This document shows, one piece after another, positions 8,987 to 16,466 of a stretch of 20,750 nucleotides of DNA. The notes under the pieces were generated by a model. That model ran no database searches. It was not told the DNA's origin and was given only the letters and a program-made list of their open reading frames with translations. The translations under genes and the position numbers were made by a program. Source of the DNA: Bacteroidales bacterium. Lineage in GTDB: Bacteria; Bacteroidota; Bacteroidia; Bacteroidales; P3. The DNA lies in contig CAAGHV010000024.1 in the NCBI GenBank assembly GCA_900769785.1, forward strand, positions 1 through 20,750, in the 5' to 3' direction. Numbering within the stretch: the stretch's first letter is position 1; every line of letters starts with the position of its first letter.

Positions 8987-8994
8987 CAAAAGTA
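8987..8994 (-). promoter_or_regulatory. putative promoter -7 box for the His/Ser-rich gene
   Basis: On the minus strand TACTTTTG matches TAnnTTTG and lies about 70 bases before the start at 8917. No convincing -33 TTTG is seen. It faces the proS -7 box, so each transcript would cross the other promoter. Confidence 0.4.
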
Positions 8995-9047
8995 CGAAAA
9001 ATTTCTGATATAGATGATATTATTTGATACTTTAATAGATTTTAACA

Positions 9048-10523
9048 ATGGCAAAAGATTTTGTTACACGCTCCGAAAACTATTCGGAATGGTATAATGA
9101 GTTGGTTACACGTGCTGATTTAGCTGAAAACTCGGCAGTACGTGGATGTATGGTTATTAAACCTTACGGTTATGCAATATGGGAAAAAATGCACGATGCT
9201 TTGGACAAAATGTTTAAAGATACAGGTCACGTGAACGCTTATTTTCCTCTTTTCATACCGAAATCGTTTCTTTGTCGCGAAGCCGAACACGTTGAAGGTT
9301 TTGCCAAAGAATGTGCTGTGGTTACACACTATCGCTTGAAAAACAATCCCGATGGTAGTGGTGTGGTTGTTGACCCCGATGCACGCTTGGAAGAAGAATT
9401 GATAGTTCGCCCAACATCCGAAACTATTATTTGGAACACATACAAAAATTGGATAAAATCGTATCGCGATCTTCCTATTCTTTGCAACCAATGGGCCAAT
9501 GTTGTACGTTGGGAAATGCGTACTCGTATGTTTTTGCGTACAGCAGAATTTCTATGGCAAGAAGGTCATACTGCACATGCTACAAAAGAAGAAGCTATAG
9601 AAGAAGCTTCCCGTATGCTTGATGTGTATGCCGACTTTGCCGAAAACTATATGGCAATGCCTGTACTTAAAGGTATAAAATCACCCAACGAACGCTTTGC
9701 AGGTGCATTAGATACATATTGTATAGAAGCTATGATGCAAGATGGAAAAGCTTTGCAAGCAGGCACATCACACTTCCTTGGACAAAACTTTGCAAAAGCA
9801 TTCGACGTAAAATTCCTAAGCAATGAAAACAAGCTTGAATATGTATGGGCTACATCGTGGGGTGTATCTACTAGATTGATGGGTGCACTGATAATGACTC
9901 ACTCCGACGACAACGGTCTTGTGCTTCCTCCTAAGTTGGCTCCAACACAAGTAGTAATAATACCTATATACCGCAGTGCCGACCAATTGCCCACTATTTC
10001 GGAAAAAGCCAACGAAATTAAACGTAAACTTGAAGCCAAAGGTATATCGGTAAAATACGACGACCGCGACTCATTCAAACCAGGTTGGAAGTTCAATGAA
10101 TATGAGTTTAAGGGTGTGCCGGTACGAATAGCCATTGGGCCTCGTGATATCGAAAACGGAACAGTGGAAGTGGCTCGCAGAGACACTTTGGAAAAAGAAG
10201 TATATCAAATAACCGACATCGAAAACAAAATCGAAAATCTTCTTGATGCAATACAAAACAACTTATTTACCAAAGCTCTAAGTTTCCGCCAAAACAACAC
10301 ACGCAAAGCTGATACTTGGGAAGAGTTTAACAGAATATTAGACCAAGAAGGGGGCTTTATACTTGCACATTGGGATGGAACACCCGAAACAGAAGAAGCT
10401 ATCAAAGAAAAAACTAAAGCAACTATACGTTGCATACCATTTGATGCTCCCGAAGAAGAAGGCAAATGTGTATTCAGTGGCAAACCATCGAAACGAAGAG
10501 TGGTATTTGCTCGCTCATACTAA
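9048..10523 (+). CDS. proS: prolyl-tRNA synthetase (archaeal/eukaryal-type)
   Basis: Class II aminoacyl-tRNA synthetase charging tRNA-Pro in the cytoplasm. Class II motif 2 is seen around VVRWEMRTR...FLRTAEFLWQEGHTAHAT (152-179) and motif 3 around GVSTRLMGALIMTHSDDNGL (272-291). RPTSE (121-125) and the proline-pocket region near GTSHFLGQNF are also typical. An anticodon-binding domain follows (about 297-400), then a C-terminal zinc-binding-like domain ending in KCVFSGKPSKRRVVFARSY. The terminal tyrosine and the absence of the editing INS domain mark the short type used by Bacteroidota rather than the E. coli type. At 491 aa the length is normal. The start fits the conserved MAKDFVTRSENYSEWY opening. 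It is monocistronic: its own -7 box is upstream and a strong terminator lies 24 bp downstream. Confidence 0.97.
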   Translation: MAKDFVTRSENYSEWYNELVTRADLAENSAVRGCMVIKPYGYAIWEKMHDALDKMFKDTGHVNAYFPLFIPKSFLCREAEHVEGFAKECAVVTHYRLKNNPDGSGVVVDPDARLEEELIVRPTSETIIWNTYKNWIKSYRDLPILCNQWANVVRWEMRTRMFLRTAEFLWQEGHTAHATKEEAIEEASRMLDVYADFAENYMAMPVLKGIKSPNERFAGALDTYCIEAMMQDGKALQAGTSHFLGQNFAKAFDVKFLSNENKLEYVWATSWGVSTRLMGALIMTHSDDNGLVLPPKLAPTQVVIIPIYRSADQLPTISEKANEIKRKLEAKGISVKYDDRDSFKPGWKFNEYEFKGVPVRIAIGPRDIENGTVEVARRDTLEKEVYQITDIENKIENLLDAIQNNLFTKALSFRQNNTRKADTWEEFNRILDQEGGFILAHWDGTPETEEAIKEKTKATIRCIPFDAPEEEGKCVFSGKPSKRRVVFARSY

Positions 10524-10547
10524 GCTGATATTTAATTCAAATCCTAT

Positions 10548-10591
10548 TAACGGACAACATACGCAGGTTGTATGTTGTCCGTTATTTTTTT
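10548..10591 (+). terminator. strong intrinsic terminator of proS
   Basis: A 15-bp perfect stem (TAACGGACAACATAC, 10548-10562, with its complement 10570-10584) encloses a 7-nt loop GCAGGTT and is followed by seven T residues (10585-10591). It starts 24 bp after the proS stop codon. Confidence 0.95.
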
Positions 10592-10699
10592 CTGACAATA
10601 CTAATTTTATGTCGAGCACACATTATTTTGTCAATCCGTTGTCGGTCAAACTTATTACACCGTAGTGTTGAAATTCCATCACCTAGGTGTCAATCACTG

Positions 10700-10751
10700 C
10701 CTCACGATGTAGATGCATTTTCATCATGAATGAAATTCATCTGCATCACGA
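10700..10751. repeat. dispersed inverted-repeat element, copy B
   Basis: Ungapped match to 124-175 (40/52 identical by hand). This copy is an imperfect palindrome. The left arm 10706-10724 (GATGTAGATGCATTTTCAT) pairs with the right arm 10730-10747 (ATGAAATTCATCTGCATC), with two mismatches or bulges around a 5-nt loop CATGA. RNA from this site would form a long hairpin. A separate 10-bp palindrome lies 10 bp to the left. It is probably a family of short repeats dispersed in this genome; two copies in 20 kb are seen, the rest is inference. Confidence 0.65.
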
Positions 10752-10862
10752 TATAATTTTAATAAACACTAGCAAAGGTATTATTACATTTCCTTCCATC
10801 ATTCAAATATCTTTCAATTAGCACCATTATATTCACTGAATGAAAAAAATAATCTATTTCTG

Positions 10863-10893
10863 TGTGTCATTTCCAATAATTTGTTTAACTTTG
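10863..10893 (+). promoter_or_regulatory. putative promoter of the PorQ-like/HHH operon
   Basis: The -7 box TAACTTTG (10886-10893) matches TAnnTTTG. A weak -33 element TGTG (10863-10866) sits at the ideal 19-nt spacing. The transcript would carry a leader of about 130 nt. Confidence 0.5.
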
Positions 10894-11032
10894 TAGCGTC
10901 GCAAATAAGTATTTACACTTCTAAAGTACTAGTATTAAATATATTTCACAGCAAATGAATATCGAAACAACGATATTTTATTACCACAAACCGAAGAGTT
11001 CATATAAATCTATGGCATAAATTATCAGTATA

Positions 11033-11854
11033 ATGAAATTAAAATATTTATTTTTCACGCTCTTTGTATCACTGTATCTTAATGGGATATCTCAGTTTAC
11101 CTTTCCTTCTATAGATGCAGCAAGCAGTGGCATGGGAGGCACTTCGGTGGCATTGTCGGGATTTTGGTCAGGGGTGGACAATATATCGGCGCTAACCACG
11201 TGCAAAGCACCTACCATAGGAATATCGTTTTCGGAATCTTTTATGCTAAGCCAACTGAGTTACAAAACATTGGTATTTGCCACACCTATATCTAAGGTTG
11301 GTGCCATGGCACTACACTATACCCACTTTGGCAACACCACATATAGTGAACAGCGCATATCGGCAGCCTACAGTCAAAGTATTGGAAAACACATTGCTAT
11401 AGGTATCGAACTTGACTATCTATACTGTGGCACCAACGATGTATATTACGACACTTATCACAGATTCACCTTTTCGGCAGGCACACAAGTATATCCTACC
11501 GATGAACTATGCCTCGGTTTTCACGTGTTCAATCCCTTTGGCATAAGCCTCAACAAGGATTACAACCAAACGGTCCCAGCGGTAATAAAACTTGGTGCCG
11601 GATATTATATTAACCCTCGAATGCTAGCCACCATTGAGGTAGAAAAAAACATTTATATGCGTCACAACATCAAGACCGGTATCGAATATCGGTTTGGCGA
11701 ACATGTGTTTACACGCCTAGGATTCAGCTCATCTCCAATAATTTACACCTTCGGCATGGGAGTAAAACGCAATAGTTGGGCCATAGATATATCATCGCAA
11801 ATACACACCCAACTAGGAGCCTCGCCGGCAATATCCTTAACATATTCAATATAA
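11033..11854 (+). CDS. PorV/PorQ-like outer-membrane protein
   Basis: Exported barrel-type protein resembling the PorV/PorQ group. Residues 1-20 are a signal peptide (cut at GIS-QF). The mature N-terminus has ASSGMGGTSVALSG (30-43), the family-like GMGG..VA segment, but the usual NPA is replaced by NISAL. Regular amphipathic strands follow to the C-terminus (SPAISLTYSI). At 273 aa it is shorter than PorQ of Porphyromonas gingivalis (about 330 aa). No other type IX secretion gene is in the window, so a role in that system should not be assumed. It is followed after 15 bp by the helix-hairpin-helix gene, clearly in one operon, and the pair may work together at the outer membrane. Confidence 0.65.
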   Translation: MKLKYLFFTLFVSLYLNGISQFTFPSIDAASSGMGGTSVALSGFWSGVDNISALTTCKAPTIGISFSESFMLSQLSYKTLVFATPISKVGAMALHYTHFGNTTYSEQRISAAYSQSIGKHIAIGIELDYLYCGTNDVYYDTYHRFTFSAGTQVYPTDELCLGFHVFNPFGISLNKDYNQTVPAVIKLGAGYYINPRMLATIEVEKNIYMRHNIKTGIEYRFGEHVFTRLGFSSSPIIYTFGMGVKRNSWAIDISSQIHTQLGASPAISLTYSI

Positions 11855-11869
11855 TATCGATACTGAGTT

Positions 11870-13903
11870 ATGAAGAGGTTTGTTACAATAGTATTTATAA
11901 TACTTCCCTTTTGGGCCACCGGCCAAACCAAGGATATCATACCACTATTGGAAGAATATATGGAACTATGGGCCGAACAAACTGACAACACCTCCGACGA
12001 CAACGAATTGCAAGAAATAATACATCATTATCTGGAAAACAATATCGACATCAACGATACAGGCACATCGGCACTGGCCGACCTATTCTTTGTAGAACAC
12101 CGACATATAGCCGCCATACGCCGACACATAAAATACAACGGCTACTTGAAAAATGAATCAGAACTATATTCTATTGCAGGATTAGATAGTAATACAGCCC
12201 ATTTGCTTATGCCTTTTGTAATGGTGAAAATCACCGACAAAACAAGTAATATAAGCCTGGCAGATATACTACATGGCGGCAAACACAACATTATACTGGG
12301 TACCAAAACTATAGTAGAACCTTCTCGAGGCTATACCGACTCTATATATCTTGGCGACCCATTCCGACTGTATTTTCGCTACAAATTTACCTTTGGCAAC
12401 AAGATACTTCTCTCTTTTACGGCCGAGAAAGATGCCGGCGAACAATTCTTTTCGCAATCCAACCCACAAGGGTTCGACCATTATAGTTTTTCGCTATTGC
12501 TAAACAATATAGGAGTGGTAGAACAACTTGCCGTAGGTAACTTTTACGCATGTTTTGGTCAAGGGCTCACAATGTGGAGTGGTAGCGGAATCAACTTTTC
12601 GACCGATGGCAATATACACAAGCATTCCCCTACCCTACGTACCGCCGGCGGCTTTGCCGAAAGTGGGTACCTACAAGGTGTAGCGGCCAAACTACGACTA
12701 AGCAAAACCATGGCACTAACCACATTTGTATCGCACACCCAACGCGATGCTACCAACTTTCAGGTTTTGCCCAACGGCAATGCCACATTCCAAAGCATAT
12801 ACACATCGGGATACCACCGCTCGGCAAGCGAATTGGAAAAGAAAAACCGCGTGGGCGAAACCCTTGCCGGTGCCAACATACAATATCGTTCCAACGCTCT
12901 GAGTGTAGGGCTAAGCACCACATACCACCACTTCGACGCCACCCTACAACCGGCAGAATATATATATAACTACAACTCACTGTCTGGAAACAGCAACTTC
13001 AACCTTGGCATGGATATGAGTTACCATTACCGCAACCTCCTATTGTTTGCCGAGACCGCTTGGGACTGCAACGCTAGCAACGCCACCATAGTAGGACTGC
13101 AACTGATTGCTAGTAGCCATAGCCACCTATCGGCATATTATAGGCACTATGCAGTAGATTACCTCAATATGTACTCATCGGCCTTGGGTCAACAGACAGT
13201 CCCCCACAACGAACAGGGCCTGTGTGCCATACTATCTACCGAACTACCATGGGGAATAAAAATGGTAGCCTCGGCCGACGCCTACAAACTGCCATGGCTC
13301 AAATACGGCATATATTCGCCATCGGCCGGAACCGAGTACCGTATAAAATTAAGCAAAGTCATTGCCAAAGGTACACTACTAAACATCCAGTACCGTTACC
13401 GCAACAATAGTGCCAATACCAATAACCCTACCGCCCACATGGCCACCACCGAAGAAAAACAGACCCAAAACCTGCAACTACACCTGCGCTACAATGCCTC
13501 AGAAACATTTACCTTCAATAGCCGTGTGGCATTCAGCAAAGTACATACGCCATCAGAAGGCGATACCACAGGCTTCCTTATCTATCAAGAAATAGTTTAC
13601 ACCCCTAACAGTGCACCACTATCGGTGGCTATGAGGTACACCCTGTTTCAGGCCGACAACTACGACGCCCGTATATATGCCTACGAGCGAGACTTCTTGT
13701 ACGAATACTCCACCGTGGCATTTAGCGGAAAAGGCAGCCGATTTTACATAATGCTTGGTTGGGACATAAGCCCACAAGCCACACTATCGTTGCGCTACAG
13801 CCTAACGCTTTACCCCGACCGCACATACATAGGTTCCGGATACGACCGCATAGAAGGTAACCGCCGACAAGAAATAAAACTGCAACTGCGCTGCAAACTA
13901 TAA
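11870..13903 (+). CDS. exported helix-hairpin-helix protein with barrel-like C-terminal region
   Basis: Residues 1-18 are a signal peptide (cut at ATG-QT). Residues about 59-118 form a ComEA-like double helix-hairpin-helix: NIDINDTGTSALADL opens it, and GYLKNESELYSIAGLD carries the second hairpin. In ComEA this fold binds DNA during uptake; here DNA binding is not shown. From about 150 to 677 the sequence consists of alternating strands with a glycine-rich segment GNFYACFGQGLTMWSG and ends in QEIKLQLRCKL, suggesting an outer-membrane barrel. Proteins of this layout occur in Bacteroidota as uncharacterised helix-hairpin-helix proteins. The coding strand is richer in C than the other genes here, and no GATC occurs in it. 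It is cotranscribed with the PorQ-like gene 15 bp upstream. No clear terminator follows. Confidence 0.72.
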   Translation: MKRFVTIVFIILPFWATGQTKDIIPLLEEYMELWAEQTDNTSDDNELQEIIHHYLENNIDINDTGTSALADLFFVEHRHIAAIRRHIKYNGYLKNESELYSIAGLDSNTAHLLMPFVMVKITDKTSNISLADILHGGKHNIILGTKTIVEPSRGYTDSIYLGDPFRLYFRYKFTFGNKILLSFTAEKDAGEQFFSQSNPQGFDHYSFSLLLNNIGVVEQLAVGNFYACFGQGLTMWSGSGINFSTDGNIHKHSPTLRTAGGFAESGYLQGVAAKLRLSKTMALTTFVSHTQRDATNFQVLPNGNATFQSIYTSGYHRSASELEKKNRVGETLAGANIQYRSNALSVGLSTTYHHFDATLQPAEYIYNYNSLSGNSNFNLGMDMSYHYRNLLLFAETAWDCNASNATIVGLQLIASSHSHLSAYYRHYAVDYLNMYSSALGQQTVPHNEQGLCAILSTELPWGIKMVASADAYKLPWLKYGIYSPSAGTEYRIKLSKVIAKGTLLNIQYRYRNNSANTNNPTAHMATTEEKQTQNLQLHLRYNASETFTFNSRVAFSKVHTPSEGDTTGFLIYQEIVYTPNSAPLSVAMRYTLFQADNYDARIYAYERDFLYEYSTVAFSGKGSRFYIMLGWDISPQATLSLRYSLTLYPDRTYIGSGYDRIEGNRRQEIKLQLRCKL

Positions 13904-13994
13904 CCTGGTTTTAACACAACGAAAAATAACCAACAGTAAAAATATTGAGTAATTTCATCAACTACCCAAAGCAGTAGTACTGATATTTTCCCAA

Positions 13995-14264
13995 AAAAAC
14001 GAATAATCGTTTTCACAAAAATGAATAATCGATTTTTCAAAAACGATCGATCGGTTCATATACAACCGATTAATCATTTTGCCAAAAACGATCGATCGGA
14101 TTTCTACACCACCACCATATTTCCGTCCCCCAAACTACCATACTTCGTTCCTCAAAGTGCCGTACTTTTGCACTGCAACTCCCATACTTTTGCCCCCTAA
14201 GTGCCATAGTTTTAACCCGTAACTATGACACTTTCATTGCCTAAACTGCAGGATTATGAAAAGT
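13995..14264. repeat. degenerate tandem array, period about 22 nt, in two blocks
   Basis: Block 1 (13995-14110) has units starting at 13995, 14017, 14039, 14064 and 14084. They share AAAAACGA..AATCG-like cores; the third and fifth contain the palindrome CGATCGATCG. Block 2 (14132-14242) has units starting at 14132, 14154, 14177, 14199 and 14221, with a consensus near AAGTGCCATACTTTTGCCCCCT. A further decayed unit may run to 14264. Two block 2 units contain TACTTTTG, which fits the Bacteroidota -7 box, 22 bp apart. Units differ too much for CRISPR and have no separate spacers. Confidence 0.65.
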
Positions 14265-14447
14265 TTGGCAACTCCTAGGCAGTGACAAAACTAATAGTAT
14301 CCATGAGAGAATATCCAAATTACATATAAAGAATACCCATACTTCGATGTAGTTTAACTGGACAAAAACAACACACCAACAGAAAAAAAATCTCTCAACA
14401 TTTATCCTTGGACTTTTGGCTGAAAGTTAATATTCCAAAGCAAATGA

Positions 14448-14482
14448 AAAAGTTTATATTTTGTATGTAAAAAAAGAATGGA
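14448..14482 (+). repeat. left copy of direct repeat flanking the RM operon
   Basis: Reads AAAAGTTTA, a variable 8-nt middle, then ATGTAAAAAAAGAAT and GGA. The right copy (17340-17375) matches at about 30 of 37 aligned positions with small indels. It lies 165 bp before the first methyltransferase. Both copies are AT-rich, so chance similarity cannot be excluded. Confidence 0.45.
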
Positions 14483-14508
14483 TATTAGTTTAATTAGTCC
14501 ATTAAAGT

Positions 14509-14539
14509 ATTGTAAATTTGGAGAAAATGCGTATCTTTG
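14509..14539 (+). promoter_or_regulatory. putative promoter of the RM operon
   Basis: The -7 box TATCTTTG (14532-14539) matches TAnnTTTG, with ATTG (14509-14512) as a near -33 element at exactly 19-nt spacing. It gives a leader of about 65 nt before the first methyltransferase. No controller-protein gene or obvious operator is seen. Confidence 0.6.
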
Positions 14540-14612
14540 CAAAAGAAAATTAGTTGTGGCAATATTTGCAAATAAACAATTAATTAGCTAGTTACTAAAA
14601 ATAAAAAACAAA

Positions 14613-15500
14613 ATGGCAAAAGCAAAACCTTTCATCAAATGGGTTGGCGGCAAAAGTCAACTCATAGAACAACTCGAAGCACTGCTTCCGGCTGACTTTT
14701 CGGAAAGGGAAAATGTTAGATATATAGAGCCTTTTGTGGGTGGCGGGGCTATGCTCTTTTATATGTTGCAAACGTATCCTAACATAAAGTCGGCTGTTAT
14801 AAACGATATTAATCCCGACTTAACGTTGTGCTACAAAGTGGTACGCGACAATCCGGAGGAACTGATAAAGTCGTTGGCCGATATTCAAGCCATGTATTAT
14901 GCTCTTGAGGAAGAGGAAGCCAAGAAGGAGTTTTTCCTTGCTTGTCGCGATAGATTCAACACCAAAACGTTGGATGCGATAGAAAACACCACATTGTTTT
15001 TCTTTCTCAATCGCACTTGTTTCAACGGCTTGTATAGAGTGAACAAAGCCGGAAAATTCAATGTGCCTTTTGGCAAATACTCCACCCCCGGCATTTGCGA
15101 CCCTGCAACCATTTATGCCGACAGCAAACTGCTGCAAAACGTGGAAATAATGACAGGCGATTTTGAGCAGACGTTTGAAAAGATAGAGGGTAATACTTTC
15201 TTCTATTTCGATCCGCCATATCGTCCGCTTAGCAACACTTCGAGTTTCAACAGCTATGCCAAAGAAGATTTTAACGACGATGCACAAGTGCGCTTGAAGC
15301 TCTTTTGTGATAAACTGAATAGACATGGTGTAGATTTTATGCTTAGCAATTCGGACTGCTTGGGAAAAAACGGCATCGACCGCTTTTTCGACGACTTGTT
15401 TGTCGACTATCGCATAGAAAGAGTGATGGCATCACGCAACGTGAATGCAATAGCCTCAAAAAGAGGCAAACTAACCGAGATAGTAGTGGGTAATTATTGA
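14613..15500 (+). CDS. DNA adenine-N6 methyltransferase, Dam/DpnM (M.MboI M1) type
   Basis: S-adenosylmethionine-dependent methyltransferase expected to methylate adenine in GATC on double-stranded DNA and protect the host from the adjacent endonuclease. It has the alpha-class order of motifs: motif X FIKWVGGKSQL (7-17), the AdoMet motif I YIEPFVGGGA (37-46), and the catalytic motif IV DPPY (200-203, within FYFDPPYRPLS). FFLNRTCFNGLYRVN is typical of Dam relatives. At 295 aa the length equals that of DpnM/Dam proteins. It is the first gene of a three-gene operon, 30 bp before the endonuclease gene. The assignment to GATC rests on family resemblance plus its neighbours, and is strong. Confidence 0.95.
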   Translation: MAKAKPFIKWVGGKSQLIEQLEALLPADFSERENVRYIEPFVGGGAMLFYMLQTYPNIKSAVINDINPDLTLCYKVVRDNPEELIKSLADIQAMYYALEEEEAKKEFFLACRDRFNTKTLDAIENTTLFFFLNRTCFNGLYRVNKAGKFNVPFGKYSTPGICDPATIYADSKLLQNVEIMTGDFEQTFEKIEGNTFFYFDPPYRPLSNTSSFNSYAKEDFNDDAQVRLKLFCDKLNRHGVDFMLSNSDCLGKNGIDRFFDDLFVDYRIERVMASRNVNAIASKRGKLTEIVVGNY

Positions 15501-15530
15501 TTTAAAGTATTTATTTTTAATATTATATAC

Positions 15531-16466
15531 ATGGAACCAGAAGAATTAGCAAATAAATTCATTGAGAACTTATTAGAAACAAATAGGGCATTTAATTATT
15601 ACGTTGATTGGAGAAATATTGATGGATACCAAGAATTTCTTGTTGAAATTCATGCTATGGATGTTTTGATTCGTTGCGATGATAGTACTTTCTTTGATAA
15701 ATTTCACTCTTTAGTGGAAAAACTTCCAACAGTTATATTATTATTTCCATATCTATTCGGATTGGCAAAAGATGAAAGGATTAAATTATATAGGGCAAAA
15801 GATAAATTAGTTGTTATTCAAAACGAATTAGACGAAGCTGATCATTTAGTTTATAGTTTTTCAACAGAGGCTTTAACTCACTTTAAAGAAACTGATATAG
15901 AAATATATTATGGATTCTTCGTTCAAATGGGATTAAAACATTTATATCAAAATGTAATAGAAAAAAGTACATTAGACTATATTGTAGGAGTATTGGTTGG
16001 AATGGATTCAAATGGACGAAAAAACAGAGGTGGAAAAGCATTTGAACTTGCTTGTCAGCCGTTGTTTGAAAATATATGCAATAAGTATTCTTTGACACTT
16101 TTGTGTCAAAAACAGTTTAAGAATCTCCAAGATTATGGATTTACTATATCTGAAGATATAAAAAATAGAAAAGCAGATTTTATTATATTAGATACACAAC
16201 AAAAAAAAGCTATAAATTTTGAGGTAAACTTCTATAATGGCACAGGTTCTAAACCTGAAGAAATTATTGATTCATACATTAATAGACAAAGAGATCTGAA
16301 CTCAAGTGGAATCGAATTTGCACTTGTTACAGATGGAAAATGTTGGGAAAGTGCAACAAATCAATTGACAAAGGGCTTTAGACATTTGAATTATTTATTA
16401 AACTTTAATTTCTTAAAACATGGAATGTTGGAAAAAATAATAACAGATATATTTGCAAGATCATGA
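15531..16466 (+). CDS. DpnII/MboI-type restriction endonuclease (GATC)
   Basis: Type II endonuclease expected to cut before unmethylated GATC. The family signature GMDSNGRKNRGG lies at 157-168, followed by a catalytic core of the PD-(D/E)XK type: D216 in RKADFIILD, then E231-V-N233 in INFEVNFYNGTGSK. The ExN in place of ExK is in line with the DpnII family as I recall it. At 311 aa the length is close to MboI/DpnII (about 280-290). The gene is visibly more AT-rich than both flanking methyltransferase genes, as is common for endonucleases of mobile RM systems. Its stop overlaps the next gene by 4 bp (ATGA), so translation of R and M2 is probably coupled. Confidence 0.93.
   Translation: MEPEELANKFIENLLETNRAFNYYVDWRNIDGYQEFLVEIHAMDVLIRCDDSTFFDKFHSLVEKLPTVILLFPYLFGLAKDERIKLYRAKDKLVVIQNELDEADHLVYSFSTEALTHFKETDIEIYYGFFVQMGLKHLYQNVIEKSTLDYIVGVLVGMDSNGRKNRGGKAFELACQPLFENICNKYSLTLLCQKQFKNLQDYGFTISEDIKNRKADFIILDTQQKKAINFEVNFYNGTGSKPEEIIDSYINRQRDLNSSGIEFALVTDGKCWESATNQLTKGFRHLNYLLNFNFLKHGMLEKIITDIFARS

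Larger units (their letters stand above)
10524..11032. other. 509-bp intergenic region between proS and the PorQ-like gene
   Basis: I see no credible gene. In order it holds the proS terminator (10548-10591), a perfect 10-bp palindrome CACCTAGGTG (10680-10689), copy B of the dispersed repeat (10700-10751), a -7 box TAACTTTG (10886-10893), and a roughly 130-nt leader before the next ATG. The leader contains a 7-bp hairpin AATATCG/CGATATT (10958-10977) followed by TTTA, which could influence readthrough. Its function is unknown. Confidence 0.6.
13904..14612. other. 709-bp gene-free region upstream of the restriction-modification operon
   Basis: I see no credible gene on either strand; the longest in-frame stretches have no protein-like character. 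The first 90 bp are plain. A degenerate repeat array with a period near 22 nt occupies about 13995-14264. The rest is AT-rich and carries the left copy of a direct repeat (14448-14482) and the probable operon promoter (14509-14539). A nine-codon reading frame starting near 14444 is not considered a gene. Confidence 0.7.

Noticed and set aside
11033..11854. PorQ-like gene as proof of a type IX secretion system
   Set aside because: No other secretion component or C-terminal sorting-domain cargo is seen in the window, and PorV/PorQ-like proteins occur in species without the system.
13995..14264. Repeat array considered as a CRISPR
   Set aside because: The units are directly adjacent, diverged and vary from 20 to 25 nt with no unique spacers, and no cas genes are present.
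14444..14470. Nine-codon frame MKKFIFCM as a leader peptide of the RM operon
   Set aside because: It lies upstream of the predicted transcription start, so it would not be on the operon mRNA, and its composition is typical of AT-rich DNA.
14820..15326. 168-codon minus-strand frame inside the first methyltransferase gene
   Set aside because: It is antisense to a gene with all family motifs and shows no recognisable domain or start context.
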